From positions 1 to 45,968 of the forward strand of contig CAXKVV010001168.1 of assembly GCA_964058805.1 (NCBI GenBank): a DNA stretch of 45,968 bases. The letters run 5' to 3'. The notes under the pieces were generated by a model. It saw only the letters and a list, made by a program, of their open reading frames with translations. It had not been told where the DNA came from and searched no databases. Source of the stretch: Schoenoplectus triqueter (Eukaryota; Streptophyta; Magnoliopsida; Poales; Cyperaceae). This document shows, piece after piece, positions 31,678 through 43,760 of this stretch (within the stretch, counting starts at the first letter, position 1; every line of letters begins with the position of its first letter). A program made the translations under genes and the position numbers.

Positions 31678-32636
31678 TAGGGCAACAAGTCAAGCTAATT
31701 TGAGTCGAGCTAAAATTGAACCGAAATGAAATTAAGCCGAGTTGGCTCAAACTCGAACCGAACTCGAGCTCAATTATTATGATTTTTATATTTATTTTCA
31801 TATAATCATAAATAATTAGAGTTAATATAACTAATATTTTATTAATTTTATAATAAAAATTAAAAAAATAATTAATATTTTTACATTATCATCATAATTA
31901 TAACATAAAAAAGTATATTTTTTTATTTTTTTAAATTATATTAACTAATTTATCTATATTTTATTAATTTTATAATCAAAATATAATAAAAAAAAATTAA
32001 TATTGAGCTATTGACGAGTCAAACCGAGACGAACCATTAAAAGCAGTAGCGAACTCAAACTCAAATCGAACTAATAAAAAGTCAAACTGAACCACAAAAA
32101 TATCGAGCCGAACTCGAACGAGCCACAAGTAGAGCTGCCCATGAGCCGAGTTAAAATCAAGTCGAGCTGAGCTGGAACTGAGCCGAGCTGAACTGACTCG
32201 AACTCGAGCCGAGCTCGAACTCCATATGAGCTCAATTTTTATAATTTTTATATTTATTTTAATATAATTATAAATAATTAGAATTGATATAATTAATATT
32301 TTAATAATTTTATAATAAAATTTTAAAAAATAATTAATATTTTTACATTATCATCATAATTATATCGTAAATAAGTGTATTCTTCTCATTTTTAAAAGAA
32401 TATTAATTAATTTATCTATATTTTATTAATTTTAAAACAATAATGAGTTATTGACGAGTCGAATCGAGATGAGCCATTGAAAACGGTAACGAATTCGAAC
32501 TCAAGCCAAGCTGATAAAAAGTCAAGCTGAACTCAAGCCGAACCATGAAAATATTGAGCCGAACTCGAATGAGCCACTAGCCGTCAGCTTTTTGTACAGC
32601 CCTAGCCACGAGACGTGAGCTTTTTTTGCAACCCTA
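31678..32636. mobile_element. Outer hAT-like element carrying a nested relative
   Basis: Ends TAGGGCAACAAGTCAAGCT and, at right on the other strand, TAGGGTTGCAAAAAAAGCTC. Flanks ATGCATGA (31670-31677) and ATGCATGC (32637-32644) match at 7/8. About 480 bp remain after removing the inner element. Rich in GAGCCGAACTCGAAC-type repeats. Confidence 0.7.
32130..32604. mobile_element. Inner hAT-like element
   Basis: Ends TAGAGCTGCCCATGAGCC and, at right on the other strand, TAGGGCTGTACAAAAAGCT. Flanks GCCACAAG (32122-32129) and GCCACGAG (32605-32612) match at 7/8. It is closely related to the element it sits in. Confidence 0.7.
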
Positions 32637-33137
32637 ATGCATGCAGTTGCTCTTGAACCCTTTCGGTTCTGGGGGAGAGATGTTTGAGAAGAGTCTCAAT
32701 CAAACATTCCTTCCGGTTCACGCATAATTACAAAAAAATAGTTCTACTCGAAAAATATATAAATTTGGATTCAAACAGATCTTAAAAATGGATAATGTAA
32801 ATTCGAGGCTGTTATGACTGGTTCAACCCCACGGGTGTCATTGCAAGCCTCGTAACTTTTTGATTGCTTGTCCAAATTTTATGTTCTCGTACTTCTGAAA
32901 TCTATCGAAGTACTCTGTCAATTTTAAATTTTCGTGAGTTTGGAGTTTCCCATCGAGAGAAAATAGATCCACAACACCAAAGGTCATTAATTCTAGTATC
33001 TTGACACACTGATATCTTAAACTTGTAATGGCGATAACTTTTTATATACTTGTATAATTGATGAGTTTTAATACTTGATGAAAAATATACTGAGAGCTCT
33101 ACAATATTAGTGAAAAGCATTAAATCATTTGATCAAA

Positions 33138-33765
33138 GAGAGAACTTATAAAAATAAATAAAAGGGAGTTCCTGAACTTTTATAAAAAAAAAAACTTAGT
33201 TAGTTCTTAAACTTTTAATTGAACCCAACTTTTAAAAAGAAATTGATTCTTAAGCTTATTCAAAAAAAATTGATTATTAAACTTTAAAGTACATCAAATA
33301 CATCCTTAAACTTTTAATATAAAAACTAATTTGGTTGCTGAACTTTCAAAATAAAATTGGTTCTTTGAGTTTTTGTTTTGTTTTTAAAGTTTAAACAAAA
33401 GAAAAAGAAAAATATTTTATTAAGAAAAAATAAAAAATATTAATGAACATATAGACAAAGAATTTATTATTGTATGGCAAGAATAATTTAAAATTCATTA
33501 ATCATTATAAATAAAATATCCTCATAGACAGAATTAGTTTTTTTTATTTAAGTTTCGGGATCAAAATTAGTGATTATATCAAAAGTTCAAAGATTTATTT
33601 CGTGTATTTTAAAGTTTATGGATCAATTTGATTTTTTTTGGAGAATTACAAGGACACAACTTAGTGTTTTATATAAAAATCAAGGACCAATTAGTACAAT
33701 TGAAAGTTTAAGAACTATCTTGATTTTTTTTATAAAAGTTCAGAAATAAAAAATAAATTCTCTCT
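33138..33765. mobile_element. Long inverted-repeat element
   Basis: Left arm AGAGAGAACTTATAA...CTGAACTTTTATAAAA matches the reverse complement of the right end near 33720-33765. TAGTTCTTAAACTTT occurs in both arms. Part of it is repeated, inverted, at 17790-18440. Confidence 0.5.
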
Positions 33766-34169
33766 ATATTACAATGTCACATAGTCAATAATGTCATCAG
33801 TACAGACCACAACCAAGGTTGTGGTGTCCTCTGATGTAAGATTATTGCTCCATTCTTTGTTCGTTTTGCTCCATTTTACCCTAACTTTTTATTTTTGCAC
33901 AAATAAATATCTATATAACAGTTATATTTTTGTAACAATTCTAAAACAAAATAACTACAAACACAGTGATTTTGACCCAATTTAATAGACAAAACCCTAT
34001 CAAAATATCTACATAAAAATTACTCATAACATATAATCTCTAATTAATTACTTCTAATCGAACATCAAATATTCAATATGCAAGAAATTTAATAAAATAG
34101 TCTATAAGGCTAACAAATAGCTTTAGTTTTTCTTAATTGATTTCAAATATATATAGAAAGTTCTTAATT

Positions 34170-34878
34170 AACTAAAGTTAAAAAATCCTTAGAAAATTTG
34201 AATACTTTTTACCATTTATTTTCTATTTTTCATTTGAATCTCGTTGTTCCACATTTGATTTGAAGTGATAGTATCAACGTTCGGCAATAAATGGAGGGTA
34301 TTAATTTATGAATATTTTAATTTGACTTGACCTTCGAAGACTTTAGGCAGAATTGTTGGTCATCGATTACTCACAAGCGTGGTGCGCAGGACTAACTTAA
34401 TAGGTATTACTATTTCAGAAGCAAGTCGAGTCTCACTAAAAAAATATAAATCAAATACTTAATAATTAGGATAATATATACACATATATCCAACAAGTTC
34501 ATCAAAATAAAATAATAGATTAATTAAGAAGCAAGAAGTTCGTGCCCGTAGTATATAAATGTGTCCTACATTTATGTACGTTATTTACGGTGTTAGCAAT
34601 ATTTTTCTGAAATTTGCAAGTAATGTCCACATCCCTAAATATGTTTTTGCTGAAATATTTCTTTTAATTAGACACATATCGAAAATTCCTTTCTATTGAA
34701 CGATTGTAAAATAATCTCCTAGCTAGCTCCTAGACGCAAATATTTATCTGGCTATAGTTCAATTTAAGCATGAGCTAGCCATGGGGTACTCAAGCACGAC
34801 ACTTTAATTAAACTGTTTTCCGGTACCTACAATCCTACATGCTCAGCATGTTAATTTCACAAAGTCAACTAGCTCTAC
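34170..34878. promoter_or_regulatory. Upstream region of the root-cap-family gene
   Basis: No coding sequence seen. AT-rich, with some GCTAGCT-type motifs near 34720 and 34780. No cis-element can be assigned a function from sequence alone. Confidence 0.35.
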
Positions 34879-34887
34879 TATAAATAG
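34879..34887 (+). promoter_or_regulatory. TATA box of root-cap-family gene
   Basis: TATAAATAG, 127 bp upstream of the ATG. Transcription would start near 34910, giving a 5' leader of about 95 nt. Confidence 0.7.
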
Positions 34888-35005
34888 AAGCTTCCAATGG
34901 ATGTTAAACCCATCCAAACGAGAACACCTCACTTCATCAACACAACGAAATAAGCTAAGCTAGCATATATACTATCTAGCTCAAAGTTTCCAGGCAGAAA
35001 CTGAG

Positions 35006-36167
35006 ATGGCACGGTCGTCGCACTTTTTCATCCTCATCGCAGCTCTCCTCCTAACGACGGTCATAACAACATTGGCGGATCATGAGGGCCATCCTAAGAA
35101 TAAGCCGAAGACGGTAAAATGCCCTTTCGTCGGCCATGATGTACATCCCTCATGCAAAGGTGTTCAAGTGTGCTGCCCATCTTCATGCCCGCAATCATGT
35201 GTAATGGATTGCAAGCACAATTGCAAACCTGTCTGTGGTCAGTATATTTATATATACGGATGTCTATTAATTTGTAGGAAATGACTGCAAATTAAAGTAT
35301 ATGTTTTCTGTGATGAGTTAAAATTTTGCTATATGTTGTTGTGTTAATAATTGAAATGTTATTCTCACTCTTTTTCTAATTATTTTTTGTTAAAATGTAG
35401 TGTGTGACAAGCCTGGTGCATGTGGCGATCCGCGTTTCATCGGTGGTGATGGCAACTCTTTCTACTTTCATGGTCATAAGGATCATGATTTCTGCATCGT
35501 TTCAGATTCTGATCTACACATCAACGCACACTTCATAGGCAAGCGAAGCCCCTCCAACACTCGTGACTTTACTTGGATCCAAGCAATTGCTGTCCTCTTT
35601 GATGAGCACCGTCTCTACATTGGGGCAAGGAAGACTGTCACTTGGGACGACGAAAGCGACCACCTTGATATCTCTTTTGATGGAGAGCATGTCTACCTGC
35701 TAGAAGTCGACGATGCAGAGTGGAAATCTCTTTATGTGCCTACATTGAAAATCTCTCGCACGAAAACAGTTAACACAGTTATGATAGAGCTCAAGGGAAG
35801 GTTCAAGATCATTGCAAATGTTGTGCCTATTACTCAAGAGGATTCTAGGATTCACAACTACGGTGTGACAGCTGATGACTGCCTGGCTCACCTCGACCTT
35901 GCATTCAAGTTCGACGTGCTCACAAGCGATGTGCATGGAGTGGTTGGCCAAACTTACAGGCCAGATTATGTGAACCGATTCGATGTCAGGACTAAGATGC
36001 CCGTCTTGGGTGGTGCAAGCAACTACTCCGCCTCAGGTTTATTCTCTACCGATTGTGTTGTTGCACGATTTCATCGTGGCGTAAAAGCAACACAGCTGAT
36101 GTCTGATTTGGCTGATATCAAGTGTGCTAGCGGCATGGACGGCCCTGGAGTAGTCTGCAAGAAGTGA
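35006..36167 (+). CDS. Root-cap-family secreted protein
   Basis: 332 residues in two exons, 35006-35237 and 35401-36167 (GT-AG, phase 1). Residues 1-24 form a signal peptide (hydrophobic FFILIAALLLTTVITTLA), so the product is probably secreted. A cysteine-rich segment at about 38-86 contains CPSSCPQSCVMDC and the conserved CGDPRFIGGDG. The root-cap domain follows, with the diagnostic GQTYRPDYV at about 260-268 and SGLFSTDCVVARF near the C-terminus. Proteins of this family were first described from root caps and resemble LEA-like proteins; molecular function is unknown. The mature N-terminus is His/Lys-rich (DHEGHPKNKPK). Intact, with a canonical TATA box. AATAAA at 36240-36245 is a candidate polyadenylation signal. 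Confidence 0.92.
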
Positions 36168-36283
36168 TCAGTTTCTCTCTATATTTTTAAATTAATTACA
36201 TTGTTCAAGAGTTATTTTAAATTCGGTATTCCCTGTTTTAATAAATGATATTAATTGTGTAAAGTCGAATGAGATCTCTTATT

Positions 36284-36519
36284 GGGTTTCATTTTTAGTC
36301 TACCCCAATTTATTAAATTGGGATTGAAGGTTTTGTTGTTGTTATTGTTAATTGAGATTAAAGGGTTTCATTTTTAGTCTACCCAATTTATTAAATTGGG
36401 ATTGAAGGTTTTGTTGTTGTTATTGTTAATTGAGATTAAAGGGTTTCATTTTTAGTCTACCCCAATTTATTAAATTGGGATTGAAGGTTTTGTTGTTGTT
36501 ATTGTTAATTGAGATTAAA
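36284..36519 (+). repeat. Three tandem copies of a SINE/RTE-type tail
   Basis: Units of 79, 78 and 79 bp, nearly identical, starting GGGTTTCATTTTTAGTCTAC. Each contains a perfect hairpin CCCAATTTATTAAATTGGG, then GATTGAAGG and TTTTGTTGTTGTTATTG. It starts 117 bp after the root-cap stop codon. Confidence 0.85.
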
Positions 36520-39500
36520 GACTTTGCTATTGTTGTTGATATTAATTGTGTAAACTCGATCATGTTAACTGATTTTGTAAGTTACCTTGAACGATTCCTA
36601 GCTCCTTGCATCTAACTGTTATTCAATTAAAAAAAAACTGCGTCACCCGTTATCGCTAATTCGTTATGCTTGTTTCAAAAAGCTTGGAGAGAATAAAATA
36701 ATTAAGCTCCTCAATAAAAAAATGAACTCTAAAAGCTAAGCAGCAGAGGGTTTTTTTCCCTTTTTGGATCGCTTTATTGTAAATTAGAATCGAGTTGAAG
36801 CTAGCAAATCATGTCATCTACTAGTAGCTCCTAGAATTACACTTGAATTCAGCTAAATATGAATAGAATGGGATAAACCTGAAAGGTCTATATTTCCATT
36901 GAAGTCAGCTTGTTACAGATTACAACAATCATGTCAAATTGGTTTTTACATTCAGCAAAAATAAGGGAACAGAAATATATAAAAGGCTCCTCACTGCCAC
37001 CCACCTCGTTCAATCCACATACCGAACTACACCGGCATCAAATCATCCTATCTTTGAATAGCCTGTGCTTCCACTATCAGAATACTTTACATTCGCTCTG
37101 GGGATTGAGCTCTCATAAAAATTCATGTACCAATCTTTTTCAGAGTCACATATTTTCATCAGTAGCATAACAACACAAAATAGTAGGAGCCCTTTCTTTC
37201 AGGAGCTGATCATTTAAAAGGGTCCAGGTTTTTGTCCTTGAACTTAATAACCAAAAAAAAAGGCACCAGTGATCTTACTTCCTAAGCAATACATTTAAAT
37301 GGTCAAAGATCACTGTGAAATAATTAGCATCACAATCTTATGAAAGCAGCAAATGAAAATGGTACAACAACTTATTCATGACCTTGTTCAACTGGGGATT
37401 GGTAATAGCACCAAGGCAAACCAACTGATGATGACCACATGAAAATGTCACCCAAAATCAAACAGAATGGTGCAATTGTTAATAGCACTAAGACAAAACA
37501 AAATATACATGTTCTGTCATAATGACAAAGGTCTCCGCAATCAAAACAGTTGAGAGGTAACTCGCAGCAGCAGGTTGTAGGTGTTTTTTTACAACAACAA
37601 CAACAAATTCTTTAATCCCAAATAAATTGGAGTAGGCTAGAAATGAAAGGTCAACTAATATGGGACTTGAATTTAGAAAATAGTTGGTCAATAAACAGAA
37701 ATAAATAAATAAATTGAAGCTTTTAATAGATAAGGAAAACCTAAAACATACACCGATCTTGTTGCTGCTAATCAACTTATCAATACCTCAAATTTAAACT
37801 CCAGTCACAGCAAAACCCACATGAATAAACAAAAAAATGCAATTGATAATAAAATGTTGTCAAAAGATGTGAGAGCCTAAGCATAAAATTAATCCTCTAC
37901 TGCCAATAAGTACATAAAAAAGAAGTGCAACATAGCACTCATTTCTAGCTTCAGTGCTATGCCTCTTTTAACTCTGATTTTTCAACTTTTCACAACAAAA
38001 ACGAAAAAAAAAAGAAGTGTTTGTGCAAGTATCTTAGCTTACAATCTCGGAGCACTTGCATCTTTAGATGAGAATATGGTAATCGATAACTTCTTGACTT
38101 GATGGCATTCAGGAAAAAAATATCGTGAGATCAATTGACATTCTCAGAATATGCAGATGCATAACCAGTGGTTGATAATTTTGACATGAGTGCACAAAAA
38201 ATTGTACCAAGGCATTTGAACATAACCAACACAAAAACCCAGATCCACACTAAGAGCAAACACAATCAGTCGATCACGCATATATAAAGCACAAACAGCA
38301 ATGAAAACATCAGTTCCAAGCAAAAATAAACAAACTGAAACCATAAAAGATGGACAATTTTTGTAACTTAACAGAGCTTCCATTTCATTCTTTGAACTTC
38401 TTAATAAAACAACAAAAATCTAAGATAAGACAGTTTTATATTATTAATTTGGTATTCTACAGTATCATCGTCTATGTTACATCTCTATGACTGAAGGCCA
38501 ATTAAAGCTAGCATCTCTTATACTTTTCTTTTTCTTTTTACCCCCTCTTATTTCCTATACCAGGTTACTGGTCCCTAAGTCTGCCTTACACCATGTAAAT
38601 ATAACAGCCCGTTGTTATCAAAAGACAAAGGAAAGAAAAATGCACATCTTTATCATCAAATAAAATAAGTGACATTACATATATGAAGTAAATCTTCATC
38701 CAATATCTAAAGCTAGAGAACATATCATGCAATCAGAAGTTCATTCTAATACAATTTACTCTAAGATGACTAAAATGCTAATAAGATAGCACACAATAAT
38801 TAAGAGAGAATTGGATTTGTATGATTGTCCTCTTAAAAGCTAACAATTCAAACTTCTATTACTTAAGAAACCATCTGATCCATGAAAGCAGGGAAACTTC
38901 ACATACTCCAAGAGATTGCATTTAATATACCTGAATCAAGCGAGGCATTACACAAAAATTTAAAATTACACTAACTTTTTGAAGCAAAATCAAATTTTGA
39001 TCTTAGTACAGATCCAATTCCTCTGCAGTTTCTTTAATGACTTCCCTCAAGATTCATTTATATGAAGCAAAAACATGAACTCTAGAATCAAGCTTTGCAA
39101 ATGCAATCATTGTAATACACAACCATAAAATAAAATCAGACAAAATGGAATGCTTTTTAGCATGATAAAATAATAGACTACATTTCTACACAATTATTTC
39201 ATGGGTTTGAAGGTTTTCTCTGTTGCAATCATCAATCCATAGTATGAATCAGTTGATTATTGTTTACCGCCATTTTCTTTTCTGTTACCTGCTCTAATTA
39301 GAATAATTTCAAAAGGATAAATGTTTCTTTACTGATAAAATGTAAAATCAGGAAGAGTTCCTTGGTGTTTCTAAGCCCAACGAGTAGGTGGTAGATTTTC
39401 AATATTTTGCAAGATAGTGCTACTGATAGTGATTAGTACAATAATTTACACGATGATAACACAAGAATGGTGACAATGATAATAAACGATCAAGTGAATA

Positions 39501-42085
39501 ATAAAACAATGATAGAGAAAGACGAACATGTGAAATCTGTCCTTACCACCCAATGTGCACTTCATATAGCCATCTTATGCCAAATACCAAATATATTTGT
39601 GTATTGAGAATAAAAAGGAATTATTCAAAAGCCTTTTGAGTACTATGATCAATCCTGATGCACACACATGCTACAGTGGTCAACTTTTATGTTCAATACT
39701 TCAATTATATGCAACAAGCACACTTTACTTATGATTCTGTCAATTTATTCCAATGTACTTAAGTTTCCAATGTGTTCCAAAACATCAAATATACTTATTT
39801 TCAAACAAGAAAAGGGTTCCCCAAGAGAATATTGATGAAATGTTCCGTCTCAAAGCTAATATACTTATTTCCAAAAACAATTGCGCACACAAACGAGGAA
39901 AAGGTACAACTCTTACCCACAACCCTGCCCCAACCAACAAAAACGAAAGAAAACAAATGCACCCAAGGTCCCGAACAATACATTGTACACATAATAAACT
40001 GATGGGACAAGATTCTAAATTAGAGAAAAGAAACTAGGAGAATTCCTAGATGTGAAGAAGAAATATGCTCTTGTTCGGTGGAGTCATTGTTTCGGAGACA
40101 AAAACAGATCTACTTTTAGAAAATAAGGGGTGGAAAATATTGCCTTTGTGAAAGATACTTTAGGAGCTCGAAACATGACAGAAACTGGAATTGACTGTAA
40201 ACAGTGTAGCGGTAAAAAGGCAACATTTTTGTATCAGCAGGTCACAGGACCATGCTTTTCAATCCATACTTCTCAACGTTTCTTAAAGAAAGCTGATTTG
40301 CTCAACAATATACTTTCTCAGAATTTTTTTAGGATAACAGAAAAGTTGTGACATTAGAAGAAATACAGTAGGTACGTTAACTGATGAGTGCAAGTAACTT
40401 CATTATCAAGTCATTTCTTGTCTCCTCCTTAAAAGGAAGATGACGATACAGTCATTTTTGATATATTATGGCTAAATGTTAGGGGATAAAAAACAATGAT
40501 ACTATACTGGGAAGGAAAGCACATGCAACTCTTAAAATTAGGATTGTCATAGTGGTAATAAAAGAAAAATAACAGGCTGATATGTGGAAAAGAGGTTTGA
40601 GGGCAAACAAAGCTTGTCTATTCTTTTACTAAGAAATGTAGAAATGTCTCAGTTAATTGCTCTTTAGCACGCACTTCATGATTTTGGACTGCTTGTATTC
40701 TTCATTTTAATTGCAATATCAATCCAGATTTATGAAATCTTTAGGGTTTGTATGAGATATTGGATGCAAAGGAAAAGAATTAAGTATTTGTGTGTGCATC
40801 CAGAGGTTCTGTAAAAAACTGTAAAAGCCTAACAAGAACGTTTGATTTGCTTGTCATTTCTAGATACAGTCAGCTATCAAGAAGAGCAGTTGAAGGTAAA
40901 TTTGCCTGTACATGGTGAAGACTACCTTTGCAGGTGGGGCCAAGCATAGAAAATGGTCCGGATTTTAAGGTCAGAACACATATGCTGATGCTGTACATGA
41001 GGAGTTGGCTCTCAAGAACTGCTGAAGAAGCTTGAACTGAAGTTTCAAGTATATTTAGGTGGTTTTCCTGCCAGCTTAATGTATAAGGACTGTCGATTGT
41101 GGATTTTTCATTTGTTGCTGATATTATTAATTCCAAATCTGTTTGGGATGTTTATAGTTTTAGGGAGTTGTATCCAAGTGGTTTTATGCAGTAATTGATA
41201 CAGGTTTGATGGTTTAAGGGTTAAAATTTAATGGACAACATAGCTACCATCTTCTGAGATTCACTGATACAAAGTCGGAAATTTTTTATTCCATTCAATC
41301 AACCTTTCAAAACTTTGTTTATACAACCTTCTTAACTGTTTCAAAACTAAAAAACAAACTTACAGAACAAATTGAAAAGATCAATTATAAAAACTACTGG
41401 CAACACAAACCATCTGGTAGATAAGGGGCATAATGAAAAACAATGTGCACCCTAAGATATAAGGGGAAAAAGAAGATGTTATTTTATATCTACAAAATAA
41501 GGTATCATCTTAATGTTTAAGTTATATGGCTAATAACCATTCTGTAGCAAGCATCATTTGGATGATACATACAAATGACCAATTTGTGTTAGAGATATTA
41601 CACAAGTAAGACACCGCCCAACAATAACAAAGCAATATGCATAGGGGGAAAAGCACAACAACAGAAAAAATAGGCAGGCGAGAGGAAATCTGTCAAAAAT
41701 ATGCATAACAAAAGAGTAATGTATCCCTTGTGCATTACGCAAATCCTGTTTATTGTCTTATTTGTAAATTTTGTTACTTCCAATAAAAAATACATGACAA
41801 GCAAGATGCATCCAATATAAATTTCTGGCGTTTATTCTAAGGCCTGCATTTAAAATCCTAGAGGGACTCTCTCTCATGAACACAAATAGTTCCTTTGTAG
41901 TGTTTCTTATTGTTATATGCAAGGTGTAGGTCGTAGATTATTTGAAGGATCAAAGAGGAATCTTTGCCAACCAAATACTAAGATTTTAGCAGGATGAAAC
42001 TCATAATATACAAATTGCTTTTGAGCGATAAACCAAGTAATTTATGCAACAAAAAAGAGAAATAAAGAGCTCAGTTTGGTTGATA
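36520..42085. other. Gene-poor region, possible UBA2 3' UTR and introns
   Basis: 5.5 kb with no convincing protein-coding exon on either strand and few recognisable transposons. The UBA2-like gene, read on the minus strand, would transcribe into it, and a splice donor just past its stop (42086) points this way. Downstream UTR exons cannot be placed by eye. Confidence 0.35.
37591..37651 (-). repeat. SINE/RTE-type 3' tail with (TTG)n
   Basis: On the minus strand: TTTCATTTCTAGCCTACTCC, then AATTTATTTGGGATTAAAG and TTG repeats. Another member of the family seen at 121, 28248 and 36284. Confidence 0.55.
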
Positions 42086-42090
42086 CCTCA

Positions 42091-43542
42091 CTAATATGGA
42101 GGCAAGTTTGGATATAACCCAGGCCTGCCCGGAATTCTAGCTGAAGCACCTGCTGGGAGACCCAAACCCACTTGCATCTGGCCATCAGGACCCCGAAATG
42201 GCACATCCACAAAGCCTCCACCCATTCCCACACCCGGGTTTACCCCGAGTAGAGCTGATGTAGTACTGCTTAAATTTCCCAAGCCCATTTTAGCAAGCAT
42301 GCCTGAACCAGAGTTCAAGCCTGAACCCGAGCTCAGACCCAAACCCACTACACCCCCATATTGTGCACCAGGCCTGAGAGCTCCAAGACCAAGCCCATTT
42401 GAAGTGTTAGCAGGGTTAAGAGAAGCAACGGGGGCTACATGACCAGGATTACCAGGTAACGAACCTGGCAAAGGGAAATGGCCATGATTACCAGGTAAAG
42501 AACCTGGCAAGGAGAAACGACCATAAGAAGAATTTCCTGTAATGGTTCCGGTACCACCGTAAGAAGACATCCCAGCACCAGAACCACCATAAGAAGATAA
42601 CCCAGTACCAGAACCAGCATAAGAAGATAATCCGGCACTGAGACCACCATACTGTCCTGGCAATGAGAGACCTATACCAGACACACCAACATCAGAATTG
42701 AGTACACCTGTTTGACTCTGACTGGTGGGACCAACCAGACCTGGTTCTGATGTCCCACCGGCCTTTCCCTTCTTACCTTCTCCGGCAAGCTTACAAACAA
42801 GTGTGTTCCCATCAAAAACCTTGTTTGGATTAGCCAACGCTGCCTGGGCCCCGCTGACTGTCTTATACACAAACAAAGCAAATCCCCTAAACTTTCCTGT
42901 CTGTTTATCAAACCCTAGAGGACCCTCTTCTATCTCCCCATAGGTCGAGAAATGTGACAGGAGCCTCTCTGACGGCATATCAGGCAGTACATTACCAACA
43001 AATATCTTGCGTAGAGCCAAGTCGGCTGCTTTCTGGGCAGAATTTGGAGCCGACTTCTCAGAGAGACCGGGTGATGCAAGCTGCACAACAGTGATCCTGC
43101 CATCGATCTTCTTGGACGGATCCTTCAATGCGAGAATCGCACCATCAATGTAGCGAAAAGTGATAAAGCCATAACCTTTGCTCCTCCCACTGATCTTGTC
43201 AGTGATCACGACAGCTTCTTCCAACTCCCCATAAGGAGTGAAAACTGATCTGAGAGATTCCTGCGTGGTCTCCCAACCAAGGCCGCGAATGAAGAGCTTG
43301 CGCTGAGCAGGGTCCCGGCTGCAGAGAGATCGGACCAAATCGAGTGCAGGACCACCATGGCACGCGACCGAGGCGACTATCTCGGCCAGCTGGTCGCGAG
43401 AAAGAGGCTCGATGAGGCACAACACGTCATCCTTCGTCAGGAGAGGAGAAGTACCGGTGGCCGAGTACGGAGAAGGTCCGACAGTCGCAGTGATCGGAGC
43501 AAGGCCTTCGTTAGACCTGCGTTTCTTCGTGTAAGGCTCCAT
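42091..43542 (-). CDS. UBA2-like RNA-binding protein with two RRMs
   Basis: 483 residues, uninterrupted coding exon. RRM1 spans about 81-157 (RNP2 LFIRGL, RNP1 KGYGFITF) and RRM2 about 178-254 (RNP2 IFVGNV, RNP1 FRGFALFVY). A basic KKRR near the N-terminus (6-9) is a likely nuclear signal. The C-terminal 220 residues are Gly/Ser-rich with repeats such as GLSSYGGSG and LPGSLPGN. This arrangement is that of plant UBP1-associated protein 2 (UBA2a/b/c), nuclear hnRNP-like proteins linked to mRNA stability and stress responses; which member cannot be decided. The TAG stop is followed at 42086 by GTATCA, a likely donor of a 3' UTR intron. No lesions. Confidence 0.92.
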   Translation of the reverse strand: MEPYTKKRRSNEGLAPITATVGPSPYSATGTSPLLTKDDVLCLIEPLSRDQLAEIVASVACHGGPALDLVRSLCSRDPAQRKLFIRGLGWETTQESLRSVFTPYGELEEAVVITDKISGRSKGYGFITFRYIDGAILALKDPSKKIDGRITVVQLASPGLSEKSAPNSAQKAADLALRKIFVGNVLPDMPSERLLSHFSTYGEIEEGPLGFDKQTGKFRGFALFVYKTVSGAQAALANPNKVFDGNTLVCKLAGEGKKGKAGGTSEPGLVGPTSQSQTGVLNSDVGVSGIGLSLPGQYGGLSAGLSSYAGSGTGLSSYGGSGAGMSSYGGTGTITGNSSYGRFSLPGSLPGNHGHFPLPGSLPGNPGHVAPVASLNPANTSNGLGLGALRPGAQYGGVVGLGLSSGSGLNSGSGMLAKMGLGNLSSTTSALLGVNPGVGMGGGFVDVPFRGPDGQMQVGLGLPAGASARIPGRPGLYPNLPPY

Positions 43543-43760
43543 TTGTGTGTGGAGAGGATTGGGAGCAAAACCCTAACCAGCAACCAAGGGGGCAGGGAGA
43601 AGAAAGGTGGAAAGTAGAAGTGTAGAACCGAACGATCAAAGCAAAGAAAGGAATCAAATCATCAATCATCAAAGGATGAGTGGTGGAGCCGAGGTCCGAG
43701 GAGGGGGTCCAGGTGGAAAGCGGGTCGCCTCGGTAACGGGTAAACCCGAAACTGGTTCGT
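43543..43760 (-). promoter_or_regulatory. 5' UTR and proximal promoter of UBA2-like gene
   Basis: GC-richer than its surroundings. The leader is purine/pyrimidine-biased and has no clear TATA box close to the ATG. Confidence 0.4.

Noticed and set aside
40870..41136. 88-codon minus-strand frame downstream of the UBA2-like gene
   Set aside because: Could be part of a spliced 3' UTR, but the protein is not recognisable and there is no sign of selection on the frame.
42435..43420. Several open frames in other frames over the UBA2-like gene
   Set aside because: They follow from the GC-rich, repetitive coding sequence of the true frame.
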